From contig NZ_CP141607.1 of the NCBI RefSeq assembly GCF_035593345.1, positions 1 through 64,000 of the forward strand: 64,000 bases of DNA. The letters are read 5' to 3'. The notes beneath the pieces are model-generated. The model was not told the DNA's origin. It worked only from the letters and a program-made list of their open reading frames with translations, and did no database searches. Source of the stretch: Lelliottia sp. JS-SCA-14. GTDB taxonomy: Bacteria > Pseudomonadota > Gammaproteobacteria > Enterobacterales > Enterobacteriaceae. Made by a program: the position numbers and the translations under genes. This document shows positions 55,292 to 63,497 of the stretch, one piece after another. Numbering within the stretch: the stretch's first letter is position 1; each line of letters begins with the position of its first letter.

Positions 55292-55957
55292 ATTATCCGT
55301 GGCGATTCACGATGATCTTACGCTTAAGCTGTTTGACTCTAATACGAATCAGCTTAATCCATTATTTATCAAGGATATACAGGCACTTGAAGAATACTCA
55401 GACTCAGGCGGGACGACTTTTTTAGGTCCGGTTTATTCTCAAGACAACTGGGAAACGCTGCAGAAAACTCTGGTACCGGTGCTCAAGCAGCGTATTAGAG
55501 ACAAAACCGATTATGGCGGTAGCCCGTTCGTTTGGGTAGCTCCATCAGATCCCTACTGGTCAAAGAGCGCCCGATTTATCTCAAGCCTGAGCGATTTTCT
55601 TAACAGGTCGGCTACGAAGGATAACCGGCTGTATAAACCGGTGTTATTCAGGATGCAACTGATGCCTGGGTTGCAAGGCACTGGAAGCATGGACTTGGGC
55701 AATTCCACGCGCGCGCTAAAGGGCTAGTTGAAGGACTGTTAAATGGTAATGTTTAGATTCTTCATCTTGAGGATGAATTATCTGCTGTTATCTATCATAT
55801 TTCTCAACCAGAAACGCTGTCTGTGACTATGCCATTGGGCTTCATTACAACGAACAAAGATGCAGTTAAGATTATTGGTGCGCTGATTACTGAATATATC
55901 AAAAGCACCTCTGATTTTGATAAGCCTCATGACTGTGGCGCAATTTCATCAATGGTT
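55292..55957 (+). pseudogene. Frameshifted gene of unknown family, cut by IS3 debris
   Basis: One frame reads VAIHDDLTLKLFDSNTNQLN, GTTFLGPVYSQDNWETLQ and VWVAPSDPYWSKSARFISSL to about 55670; another then continues HARAKGLVEGLLNG, and after a TAG reads ILHLEDELSAVIYHISQPET to about 55957. The 5' end is lost at the IS3 remnant. These pieces clearly once formed one soluble protein of at least 215 residues. I do not recognise its family. Confidence 0.6.
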
Positions 55958-55978
55958 TAGAAATTGTTGCAGACTGAT

Positions 55979-56003
55979 TAAAAAGGGCAATTAATTGCCC
56001 TTT
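55979..56003. terminator. Bidirectional terminator
   Basis: AAAAGGGCAATTAATTGCCCTTTT is a perfect palindrome with A and T runs. It contains the stop of the minus-strand gene at 55991-56227. Confidence 0.8.
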
Positions 56004-56227
56004 TGTTGGTAAGCGTAAAGCCACTGTCGCCTGTGAATCTGGTCCCGGTATCCATAGGTCATAGTTCCGTCTAAACCAAATGGAACTCTATTCCTGTAAA
56101 ACTTAGTCGTCCGCTCACACAGCAGGTGGCTGTATAAGCATAAATTCTTGACACAGAAATCACGTTTATGGGGTGAAGGCCGGCGTGTAAGGTTCAATTC
56201 AGTAGCCGTTCTGAACACCTGTCGCAA
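55991..56227 (-). CDS. Small basic protein of unknown function
   Basis: A 78-residue basic frame (RRPSPHKRDFCVKNLCLYSH) that ends exactly inside a strong terminator, which argues that it or a longer ancestor is a real gene. No family is recognised. The three cysteines and many Arg residues could fit a small nucleic-acid-binding protein, but it may be the 3' remnant of a longer gene. Confidence 0.4.
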   Translation of the reverse strand: MRQVFRTATELNLTRRPSPHKRDFCVKNLCLYSHLLCERTTKFYRNRVPFGLDGTMTYGYRDQIHRRQWLYAYQQKGN

Positions 56228-56347
56228 GATTTACCTCAACCGCCATTTTGGTCAATACCCTGAAAGCAATCAGGTAAATAATTACCCGTGTTAGAGAAAA
56301 AGGTGATCAATCGGTGATTACAGTCGATAGTGTAGGTAGGTAATGAA

Positions 56348-56533
56348 ATGACACAAACAGATATTATAGCGGCCGTGGCATGTGCTATATCAGGGGTCGC
56401 CGCGCTATTTTCAGGAATAGCATTATATCAATCAGCAAAAGCAAACCGCAGTGCAAATCAGGCATCAGAGCGAGGTTTGAATATTGATTTAGTTGATTAT
56501 CGTATGATATACGGAATGCATTCACATCAATAA
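56348..56533 (+). CDS. Short membrane-anchored peptide, possible 5' half of a split gene
   Basis: A 61-residue frame with one N-terminal membrane span (IIAAVACAISGVAALFSGIA) and a helical tail. Its TAA overlaps the ATG of the next frame (TAATG). Many hypothetical proteins have this anchor followed by a helical cytosolic domain, so the two frames may be one gene split by a mutation, or a coupled pair. Confidence 0.5.
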   Translation: MTQTDIIAAVACAISGVAALFSGIALYQSAKANRSANQASERGLNIDLVDYRMIYGMHSHQ

Positions 56534-56835
56534 TGGATGAGTTCGATGCACAGAGATACGGGCCAGCAGATAACGATATTATTCAGGCAAAAATTACCTT
56601 CCGAGATGCGGGTATATTTTTTGGTAATGACGTAAGTGAATTTCTTACTGAGTTAATACGACAAATTAGTACCTATAGTGAGATATTTAAAACTAGGACA
56701 ATGGGCCGTCTCATTTTTGACCCTCAAGGCGATGTTAGAGAGGAAGAGCAACGATTAGCACAAATAAGGCTATGGGTGACAGCACAGCGTAGGCCGGGCA
56801 ATGACATGTTCGACAGAATCATGACTGTTTCATGA
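56533..56835 (+). CDS. Soluble helical protein, possible 3' half of a split gene
   Basis: A 100-residue acidic helical protein beginning MDEFDAQRYGPADNDIIQAK, directly coupled to the membrane-anchored frame. No family recognised. A terminator follows within 12 bp, which supports a real transcription unit. Confidence 0.55.
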   Translation: MDEFDAQRYGPADNDIIQAKITFRDAGIFFGNDVSEFLTELIRQISTYSEIFKTRTMGRLIFDPQGDVREEEQRLAQIRLWVTAQRRPGNDMFDRIMTVS

Positions 56836-56845
56836 TACATGCCAG

Positions 56846-56872
56846 ACCCGGCCCCAGTGCCGGGTGTTTTAT
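56846..56872 (+). terminator. Rho-independent terminator
   Basis: ACCCGGC (56846-56852) pairs with GCCGGGT (56859-56865), followed by GTTTTATTTT. Confidence 0.88.
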
Positions 56873-57526
56873 TTTCCTCACTACAATCGTCGCCACACCG
56901 TCCATTTCTCAATCTAGGACCCGTTTGAAAAATCTGCCCGCAAGAGGGCGCATGTGTGATGACTGGAAAGGGGAGCTGAGAATCAATTCCCGACACCGTA
57001 GCGAGACAATTTCACAACACGGTTCGATTGCCTGACTTCTCCAACCATGGGCTGAAGAAGTCAGGGGTAACTGATGTTATTCAGTCTTCAAGTGTTGAAT
57101 TGTTTCGAACTCTATTATTTTTCCTGCATTTACCGGCAGTTTCACTAATGTTCATATCCAATCGAAGATCCTCACGCAGTATTGTTTTTGCATTAGCTAA
57201 TAATTTAGCCCTGAATTTTTCGGTCCGTAAAGAAAGGTGCGCAAAAGGATTTTTTGTGTTCATGAGTGATCCATTTTATCCCTAATTTCAATACCGGTTA
57301 CGTTTCCGGTGTCTGAATAACAGACCGATTTGTAGATAACCCTGAAGTGCTAACCCATCCCAGGAAGCTATCGTTCAAGTACAGCAGGGGCAAGTGAGGT
57401 GATGGGCCGTTGCGTGCTATGTACGTAACCAATAGCCTATGTGTTGTAGACGATATTATGGTATCGTTGGTGAGGCTTTACCATAAAATCCACTTAGCAT
57501 AATTATCTTCAGTACAGTAACTAACT
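56873..57526. other. Spacer with only weak frames
   Basis: The one notable frame is minus-strand 57081-57263 (60 residues, basic, starting MNTKNPFAHLSLRTEKF), without a good ribosome site. Otherwise no supported gene in about 650 bp. Codon patterns and composition are irregular, as in decayed DNA. Confidence 0.4.
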
Positions 57527-58075
57527 TTAGCTTATCATACTAGCTAAAACTTCTATTTTGGCGTTTATTCTAACGACCTTTTTGTACTGCCTATCTGACA
57601 TGCTTTTCAATTCGGCATTATGACCAGGTAAGTCATTAATGAGTTCATCATAAACTTCCTTTTGCCCAGTGGTTACCTCTAGCTCGTGTTGATATTTTTT
57701 GAGCAAGATATTCATCATTTCATAATGACTGCAAATCGGACTGGTATTATTTTGATGAGCGGGCTCGGGCTCATTCTGAGCAATTAATTCTAAAGTTTGA
57801 GCATATTCATTAAAATCTACAGTCCGCGAATAAATATGCTGATATATGCCTCTTTTCCTTTTTTTAATCAATAACCCTTTTTTTACTAGGCTTTGAAGAT
57901 GCCGATAGGAAAAGGCCATAGTTTTTGGCATATTTTTAGGGAAATTGAATTGTTCAACAAGTGCATGGGCCAGCTCACAAGTTGTAAACCCTTTGATATC
58001 GATACTAATTATCGCAGAAAAAATATAAGACTCTGCATTTACTACTCTGGTATTCATAGAACAATTAACAACCAA
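57527..58075 (-). CDS. Winged-helix DNA-binding protein
   Basis: A 182-residue protein with an N-terminal winged-helix-like domain (TMAFSYRHLQSLVKKGLLIK, then basic wing KKRKRGIYQH) and a C-terminal helical region. ATG 58057 is an alternative start. It is divergent from the XRE regulator with a short shared control region, so the two probably cross-regulate. It sits on the side of the gmt trio where cargo is expected. Confidence 0.6.
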   Translation of the reverse strand: MVVNCSMNTRVVNAESYIFSAIISIDIKGFTTCELAHALVEQFNFPKNMPKTMAFSYRHLQSLVKKGLLIKKRKRGIYQHIYSRTVDFNEYAQTLELIAQNEPEPAHQNNTSPICSHYEMMNILLKKYQHELEVTTGQKEVYDELINDLPGHNAELKSMSDRQYKKVVRINAKIEVLASMIS

Positions 58076-58158
58076 ACGAGTGCTTAGGATTGCTAAGTAT
58101 ACAGCATTGGAAGATACTTAGACAATCTAAGCTATCTAAGGTCTATGAAGATGTGCAC

Positions 58159-58479
58159 GTGTCAACTGAGAACCCAATACCTGCTCGACTCAAAGATGCC
58201 CGTACTACGGCGGGGATATCTCAACGGACGTTGGGGATTCTTGTTGGTTTTGATCCTGCGTCGGCCAGTAGTCGCATGAACCATTATGAGAAAGGTCGAC
58301 ATGTCCCTGATATTGATACGCTGCGAAGGATGGCTGCGGAGTTAAACGTGCCGTTGAATTATTTTTTCTGTGATGACCAGACGACGGCAGAACTTGCATT
58401 GCTCATCTCCCGGATGACAAAAGAAGAGCGAAGCAACCTTATCCAAGCACTCAAAATGTCATCGGGTATTAAAAAATGA
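58159..58479 (+). CDS. XRE-family transcriptional regulator
   Basis: About 106 residues. A standard HTH_3 domain (LKDARTTAGISQRTLGILVG, then YEKGRHVPDIDTLRRMAAEL) is followed by a short tail with NYFFCDD. The start is uncertain: the frame opens with TTG 58090, while GTG 58159 gives a natural start VSTENPIPARL. It is divergent from the winged-helix gene. Likely a repressor for cargo or recombinase genes nearby. Confidence 0.82.
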   Translation: MSTENPIPARLKDARTTAGISQRTLGILVGFDPASASSRMNHYEKGRHVPDIDTLRRMAAELNVPLNYFFCDDQTTAELALLISRMTKEERSNLIQALKMSSGIKK

Positions 58480-58662
58480 CATTCGTTTATTGTGAGCACC
58501 CCCGTTTTAGTTCCACGCATTTTTTGAGAGTTCCGAGTTTTCAGCTGTCTGCTGGCGAGACAGCTTCATTACCATCTGCTTTGCATAATCGCCATAGTGC
58601 GAACTTATGATGCCGAAAATGCCTGAGAGCGTGTTATCTGGGATTAGACCCAAGTTCCACAA

Positions 58663-59097
58663 TCATCGCGAATTGATCAGTTCTCTAATGATATGCGGGG
58701 CTAGAAGGCTTTCTACCGGTATAACCGTATTGATTTTTACCGCTTTGACAATTTCAATCAATGAAAGGGTATTCTGCGCAAGCTGTGCGCGCAGCTCTTT
58801 ATTCTCTTCCTGAAGCTGCTGATTACGACCAAGCAAAGCCTGACGAGTCTTACGATTCACATATTGCTGCTTTTCTTTGGGGCGAAGATTTAGAGGAGAT
58901 AGTTGTTGATCGACATAGGCTGCAATAAGACGCTTTCGTTCAATGCTACTTAATGTACTTAAGCCGCCATTGATGATGCCTTTTGATTTAAGTCTCGCGT
59001 GTAAGCTTTTAGCTGAAATAGGCGATTTATCAAACCCTTCGATCAACATCAGTTGGAGTTCATGCTCGATCTGAGTATCCAATTCTTTACCACGCAT
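58663..59097 (-). CDS. gmtX: Gamma-mobile-trio protein GmtX
   Basis: A 144-residue protein with a C-terminal coiled coil (LGRNQQLQEENKELRAQLAQ). It is the last gene of a three-gene run in which each gene overlaps the next (one base here). Size, order and coiled coil fit GmtX of gamma-mobile-trio elements, and are also like the third gene of Tn554-type recombinase trios. No catalytic motif is seen. Confidence 0.75.
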   Translation of the reverse strand: MRGKELDTQIEHELQLMLIEGFDKSPISAKSLHARLKSKGIINGGLSTLSSIERKRLIAAYVDQQLSPLNLRPKEKQQYVNRKTRQALLGRNQQLQEENKELRAQLAQNTLSLIEIVKAVKINTVIPVESLLAPHIIRELINSR

Positions 59098-61196
59098 CAG
59101 TCTTCTCCTTGTTTAATTTTTTGGTTCTCGAGCGCAAATAATTGAGCCAAAGTACGAATTTCACCTTCTACTTTCATCTCTCCAGACAGGACCACATGAG
59201 AGGGGATGACTTGCAACGAGTTTGAGCGCCTGCGTAATTCCTTAGTTAAGGCATCTAGCTGTGCTAGATTTTCCTGGATATTACCTTGCATTAGCTGGTT
59301 GTCCGGAAGGGCTGCGGTATACTGTTCGAAAGCAAGCGTAGCCTCGTTTAACGCTCGACCTTTGGCTACAACAGCAGAGTATTCATCAATACGACCGGTC
59401 AACGTGAAATGCTCACAGGACTTCAATGCCTGACACTTCATTCGATATGGGCATCCCCACAAGTTAATGTCCCTCATGCAGGACCCCAATTTCAATGGAT
59501 GCAGTACCGCGTGCCTTTTCACCATTTCAGACGCTTGCGATGGCCCTTCGTTTTTACTTATTTCCTCGAACGCAGCGGCTATGTCTTCGAATAATCCATC
59601 GCCTAACGATGCTTCGATGAATCCTGCAACATCATCACGATTATCAAAGGTATGCAGATTCGCCTTTATATTGGTTTCCAGATTCTGCGTGCTGCTAAAT
59701 ACCATCATACCGTTTTGCTTTACCGCATCAAGTGGTGTAACAGCACCAACAGCAGTAGATATTACCTGCTCTTGTACGATCGGAACTAACGGAACAAGAG
59801 AAGCTGCCTTTCGCCGCTCTTTGAGAGCTAGATGCTGGTAATGTTTATTTTGAGCGATATCAACACGCCCCATCAGCATCGCTTGTAAGTGTTCTGAAAT
59901 ATCTGCAATTGCTAGAAAAGTGTTTATATTGTGACGGGGGATATGAGTACGAAGCTGGGTAGGGCGGCCATCATCTTCCAACAGATTGTACTTATCAAAT
60001 ATAGAAACATAGCCTTCAAAATTACCAAGAAACCTGTTCATACCATCATTACTTAACGGTAATGGTATCGTTTTCAGAGTCATGCGTCGCTTTAAAGTTA
60101 ACGACCCCTTAGGGTACAAAAACAACAAATCTTCATATTTAGTTTCATACCTTTTACCATTGTCAACCCACGAATGAGTACAAGGAGTATTTGCATCGTT
60201 ACCGTCAAATTCTTTTTTAAGATAACAACTAAGGTCTGATTTTGAATAATGGATTATCTTTCCTTTACCAGTGCTTGGAGTGATTCTTGTTGGTCGGCAG
60301 TCTCGTTTCGCTAATGCCTTCGAGACCTTATCGCGCAGTCCTGCACGGCCTCGAAGCTCTGATGAGGGTTGAACTATGTGTGCTACAACATCATCAAGTT
60401 CAATGAAATCCTCAGTAATGTCACTGATAGCCTTGGGTAACAGAATGCTATATCGAATTAGCCCACTATCAGTATTAGTGGTATCAATACGCAAGTCTCT
60501 AACAGCTAGCTTTGCCAACTGCACAGGGCGCGCCCCAGTAACATAACTTAATCCGAGTACTGAGGCATATTTGAGATCTCTAATGTTATAAGATTTACCT
60601 CTGACCAATGCCGTTGCCATTTCAAATAAACCTTTGCTTATCATGCTTTTTTCAAAAGGTTCGAGAATATTGTCAATGTCCTGATAAATATCCCAGTTAT
60701 ACGCATTTGGTCTGGGAATAAACTCAAGATCCTCATAGTCTTCCAAAGTGAATCCAGGGAACTCCTCAGAACAAAGGATCTTCAAGCCAAATAATATAGA
60801 ATAGAAAGCCCTGACATCGAGGTCATCACTTTCTATATACTGTCGCAATATAAGTAATGTAAAGCCGCCATTTTCTCTGCAGTAACTGAATGCTTGTGTC
60901 CACTGATGTGATAGTACTGGTAAGAAAGTTGGGAACATCGTTGATGCATATTTGAAACAAAAATACTTCAAGAGCGTATTTGTTAACTCATCAAGCTTAA
61001 AATAAACATACCGTTTACTTCCGGAATAATAAAAAACCCATTTATCACCCTCGTTATGAATATGCTTATCATCAAAATCGCTGCTGGATTTCAAAAAAAT
61101 GTTTTGGGGAATAACTAAAGATTCTAATTTTGAAGAAAGATTCTGATCATACATTCCAGAATCTTGCGGGAGAAGTGTGTTAGGCTTAAACTCCAT
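59097..61196 (-). CDS. gmtZ: Gamma-mobile-trio integrase GmtZ
   Basis: A 699-residue tyrosine-recombinase-like protein. The first Arg lies in YVTGARPVQLAKL, the His-x-x-Arg box in RTHIPRHNINTF, the second conserved stretch in MLMGRVDIAQNKHYQHL (candidate nucleophile Tyr). The C-terminal domain has a Cys cluster (CMRDINLWGCPYRMKCQALK, then CEHF), likely a zinc site. Overlaps gmtY by 11 bp and gmtX by 1 bp. The long form and order fit GmtZ. Confidence 0.8.
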   Translation of the reverse strand: MEFKPNTLLPQDSGMYDQNLSSKLESLVIPQNIFLKSSSDFDDKHIHNEGDKWVFYYSGSKRYVYFKLDELTNTLLKYFCFKYASTMFPTFLPVLSHQWTQAFSYCRENGGFTLLILRQYIESDDLDVRAFYSILFGLKILCSEEFPGFTLEDYEDLEFIPRPNAYNWDIYQDIDNILEPFEKSMISKGLFEMATALVRGKSYNIRDLKYASVLGLSYVTGARPVQLAKLAVRDLRIDTTNTDSGLIRYSILLPKAISDITEDFIELDDVVAHIVQPSSELRGRAGLRDKVSKALAKRDCRPTRITPSTGKGKIIHYSKSDLSCYLKKEFDGNDANTPCTHSWVDNGKRYETKYEDLLFLYPKGSLTLKRRMTLKTIPLPLSNDGMNRFLGNFEGYVSIFDKYNLLEDDGRPTQLRTHIPRHNINTFLAIADISEHLQAMLMGRVDIAQNKHYQHLALKERRKAASLVPLVPIVQEQVISTAVGAVTPLDAVKQNGMMVFSSTQNLETNIKANLHTFDNRDDVAGFIEASLGDGLFEDIAAAFEEISKNEGPSQASEMVKRHAVLHPLKLGSCMRDINLWGCPYRMKCQALKSCEHFTLTGRIDEYSAVVAKGRALNEATLAFEQYTAALPDNQLMQGNIQENLAQLDALTKELRRRSNSLQVIPSHVVLSGEMKVEGEIRTLAQLFALENQKIKQGED

Positions 61197-62574
61197 TAAA
61201 CAACTCCTTTATTAAGCAATCGAAATCAGAGTCATGTTGCAATATTCGCTGGATGTTTGCTGCATTAGCTTGCTCAGATAAAAATCTTTTGGCGTAAAGA
61301 TCAGGCATTTGGCTTTTTATGCTCCAACCACCAAGCAAACGGAGAGCCTCTTTTGCCTCATCCATCACCCCTATTGAAAGTGAGTTTTTGACGAAATCAT
61401 TACCGGAGCCATTGAATCTTTTATTTTGCAAATGATATAGTTTCTTTAAAGTTAAGTAAGCCCATGTATGCCGTGTAACATGAGGTGTAAATTTCATTAG
61501 AGCATCAAAGCGTTCAGCTGATTTGCATTCAGGATAGTTAAGTGAAAAAACCTTATCTATCTCAGAGAAAATCAAATGCACTGCATTATAGGATAACGGG
61601 CTTTCAGGGTTTTGACTTGATGCAAATATGAAGTCATGAGTCATTGAGTTTTTTCGAATTTTTTGCATGTAAATCATAAGGAATTCATAATCTATTTTGT
61701 CTAGTTCCAAAACTCGATGCGAATACTCATTTTTTAATGATGGTGCATGTATTCTTGGATCAGTCATATTGCGAGGCATGCTAATGATTAAGCTAAATTT
61801 ATCTCCTTTGATACTAGTTTTAACCGACGCGCACTCTAACAATAACAGCTCACCAACACGCAGCCCATAGTTGAGCATTAACCGCATAATTAAATAATTG
61901 CGAAGCTGAATAAATCCAGAAGGGAAGGGGTTTAGAAAGTTATTTTTATGTTTTGAACTTGGTACGACTATGCGATATACATTTTCAACCATATCACCAG
62001 TCATACTCTGAAATCCTTGAATGACTCGAGAATAATACTGCTGATTGCCTCTTTCCAGAGTTTTAAACTCATCTTTGCATATCAGCAATCGAGTGTTGAG
62101 ACGGGATGCATGACGAGACAGTTCTTTGGGCGTTTCATTTCGATAGTACGGAGATACATAGGTAGCGATCAGGTAGCCTATGAATCTAATCACTGCACGT
62201 ACTCTAGCGGCATTTGTCATGCCGCTAGAATGTTTAAATGGCAGAGCTTTTGGTACGAAGCTGACTAGGCGACCATTTTCTAAGTATTGAAAAAAGTCGG
62301 CCATCTCATGAATGGCGATTGCAGGGTCATGTCCGGAGCAGTAAAAGCTATAGCAGAATGTGGTTCTATGCTTCATGAACCAGAACTCATAAAAAAACTT
62401 AATCGCCTGGAGAGAAGCTGATTGAGTTGAAAGCGAGCGATACTCCAGATGGTCAACTAGATACCTAAGCGGATAAAGTGCTGGCAAACAGATTTTTACA
62501 TCCATCAGAATCCAGTGCCTTCGGCCGTTTGAACTTACAATCTGGGTAAGTGAGTACATAGAAACACCCAACAA
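61186..62574 (-). CDS. gmtY: Gamma-mobile-trio tyrosine recombinase GmtY
   Basis: A 462-residue tyrosine recombinase with all catalytic parts: Arg239 in YGLRVGELLLL, His365-x-x-Arg368 in HVTRHTW, Trp417 in LLGGW (the third His/Trp position), and nucleophile Tyr427 in PDLYAKRF. An in-frame ATG five codons downstream is an alternative start. It is the first gene of the trio; gmt elements move with all three genes and carry variable cargo. The right end of the element should lie within about 200 bp upstream of this gene. Confidence 0.88.
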   Translation of the reverse strand: MLGVSMYSLTQIVSSNGRRHWILMDVKICLPALYPLRYLVDHLEYRSLSTQSASLQAIKFFYEFWFMKHRTTFCYSFYCSGHDPAIAIHEMADFFQYLENGRLVSFVPKALPFKHSSGMTNAARVRAVIRFIGYLIATYVSPYYRNETPKELSRHASRLNTRLLICKDEFKTLERGNQQYYSRVIQGFQSMTGDMVENVYRIVVPSSKHKNNFLNPFPSGFIQLRNYLIMRLMLNYGLRVGELLLLECASVKTSIKGDKFSLIISMPRNMTDPRIHAPSLKNEYSHRVLELDKIDYEFLMIYMQKIRKNSMTHDFIFASSQNPESPLSYNAVHLIFSEIDKVFSLNYPECKSAERFDALMKFTPHVTRHTWAYLTLKKLYHLQNKRFNGSGNDFVKNSLSIGVMDEAKEALRLLGGWSIKSQMPDLYAKRFLSEQANAANIQRILQHDSDFDCLIKELFNGV

Positions 62575-62821
62575 TCAGCATGAGGTGAAGTAAATGTACG
62601 ACAGACCTAATGCAATAAAAGGGAGGTATCTCAAAATTCACAACATGCTGATTTCTGTGGCCGCACGAGTGAACCATGAAGTAATAGACCCATGGAGGTT
62701 ATTTAACATAATGTTTATTAAGCGCCGTAAGTGATTGATTTATAAATGGTTTTAAGATTCACACACTTACATTACGGAACTACGGCTGAACATGCTAATG
62801 GCGCAGAGCTATGGCTATGAG
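62575..62821. other. Probable right end of the gmt element
   Basis: No gene. Composition changes here from AT-rich to the GC-rich type VI secretion genes. The element boundary should lie between 62680 and 62820, but no clear terminal repeat was found by eye. Confidence 0.4.
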
Positions 62822-63484
62822 CTACATTGCCGGACAGCGCTCAACAGAGCTTGTTCCTGGCGTAATTGTTGGCCCGGTAAAATGAGGCTGTCGTCTGATG
62901 ATGTTTGCATCCAGCACCGCGCGCGCTCTCGCAACATATTCACGGACTGTCCCCAGTACACGTTGTTGAGCTGCTGGTACGTCTGCCGCATTTAGCCCGA
63001 CGGCATCAATTCCATAGTGCTGTGCCAGGTAGATGGCGCGCTGGTTCTGAAACTGCTGCGAGATTATTGTCACCCGGGTCTGGCCAAAGACATCTCTGGC
63101 CCGCAACACCGAATCGAGAGTCGTAAACCCGGCATAATCGCAGTAGATCGCACTTTCAGGGACACCTTTGTCGATGAGCGCTTTTTGCATCTCCTGAGGC
63201 TCATTGTAATCAGCGTGCTGGTTATCCCCGCTGACGATCAACCATTTGACCTTCCCAGCCAGGTACGCCCTGGCCGCAGAGTCGATCCGGTTACGAAAAT
63301 ACGTGCCACCCGGCCGTGTCCCGGGTACCAGACCTACAGCGCGGTAAGGTAGTTTATCGACCGTATCCCGGACTGACGCCCGGGTCGTCGTTTCCACCTC
63401 GCTATTGGCGTACAGAACGAAACCTACGGCGCTTATGCCAAACAGAATGATCAGGCTGATGATTTTTTTGTTCAGAAATCGCAT
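62822..63484 (-). CDS. SanA/YdcF-like DUF218 membrane protein
   Basis: About 220 residues. One N-terminal membrane span (IISLIILFGISAVGFVLYA) is followed by a DUF218 domain (AVGLVPGTRPGG, LIVSGDNQHADYNEPQEM, GFTTLDSVLRARDVFG), as in SanA, a protein linked to envelope barrier function. ATG 63505 is also in frame, but ATG 63484 with AGGA six bases upstream is better. It immediately follows vasL, an arrangement I associate with enterobacterial type VI secretion clusters. Confidence 0.85.
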   Translation of the reverse strand: MRFLNKKIISLIILFGISAVGFVLYANSEVETTTRASVRDTVDKLPYRAVGLVPGTRPGGTYFRNRIDSAARAYLAGKVKWLIVSGDNQHADYNEPQEMQKALIDKGVPESAIYCDYAGFTTLDSVLRARDVFGQTRVTIISQQFQNQRAIYLAQHYGIDAVGLNAADVPAAQQRVLGTVREYVARARAVLDANIIRRQPHFTGPTITPGTSSVERCPAM

Positions 63485-63497
63485 TGCTTTCCTGCAT

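Noticed and set aside
59206..59841. Plus-strand frames opposite gmtZ
   Set aside because: Antisense shadows of the recombinase gene.
62650..62830. Terminal inverted or direct repeats of the gmt element
   Set aside because: No convincing repeat partner could be found by eye on the cargo side, so the ends are left undefined.
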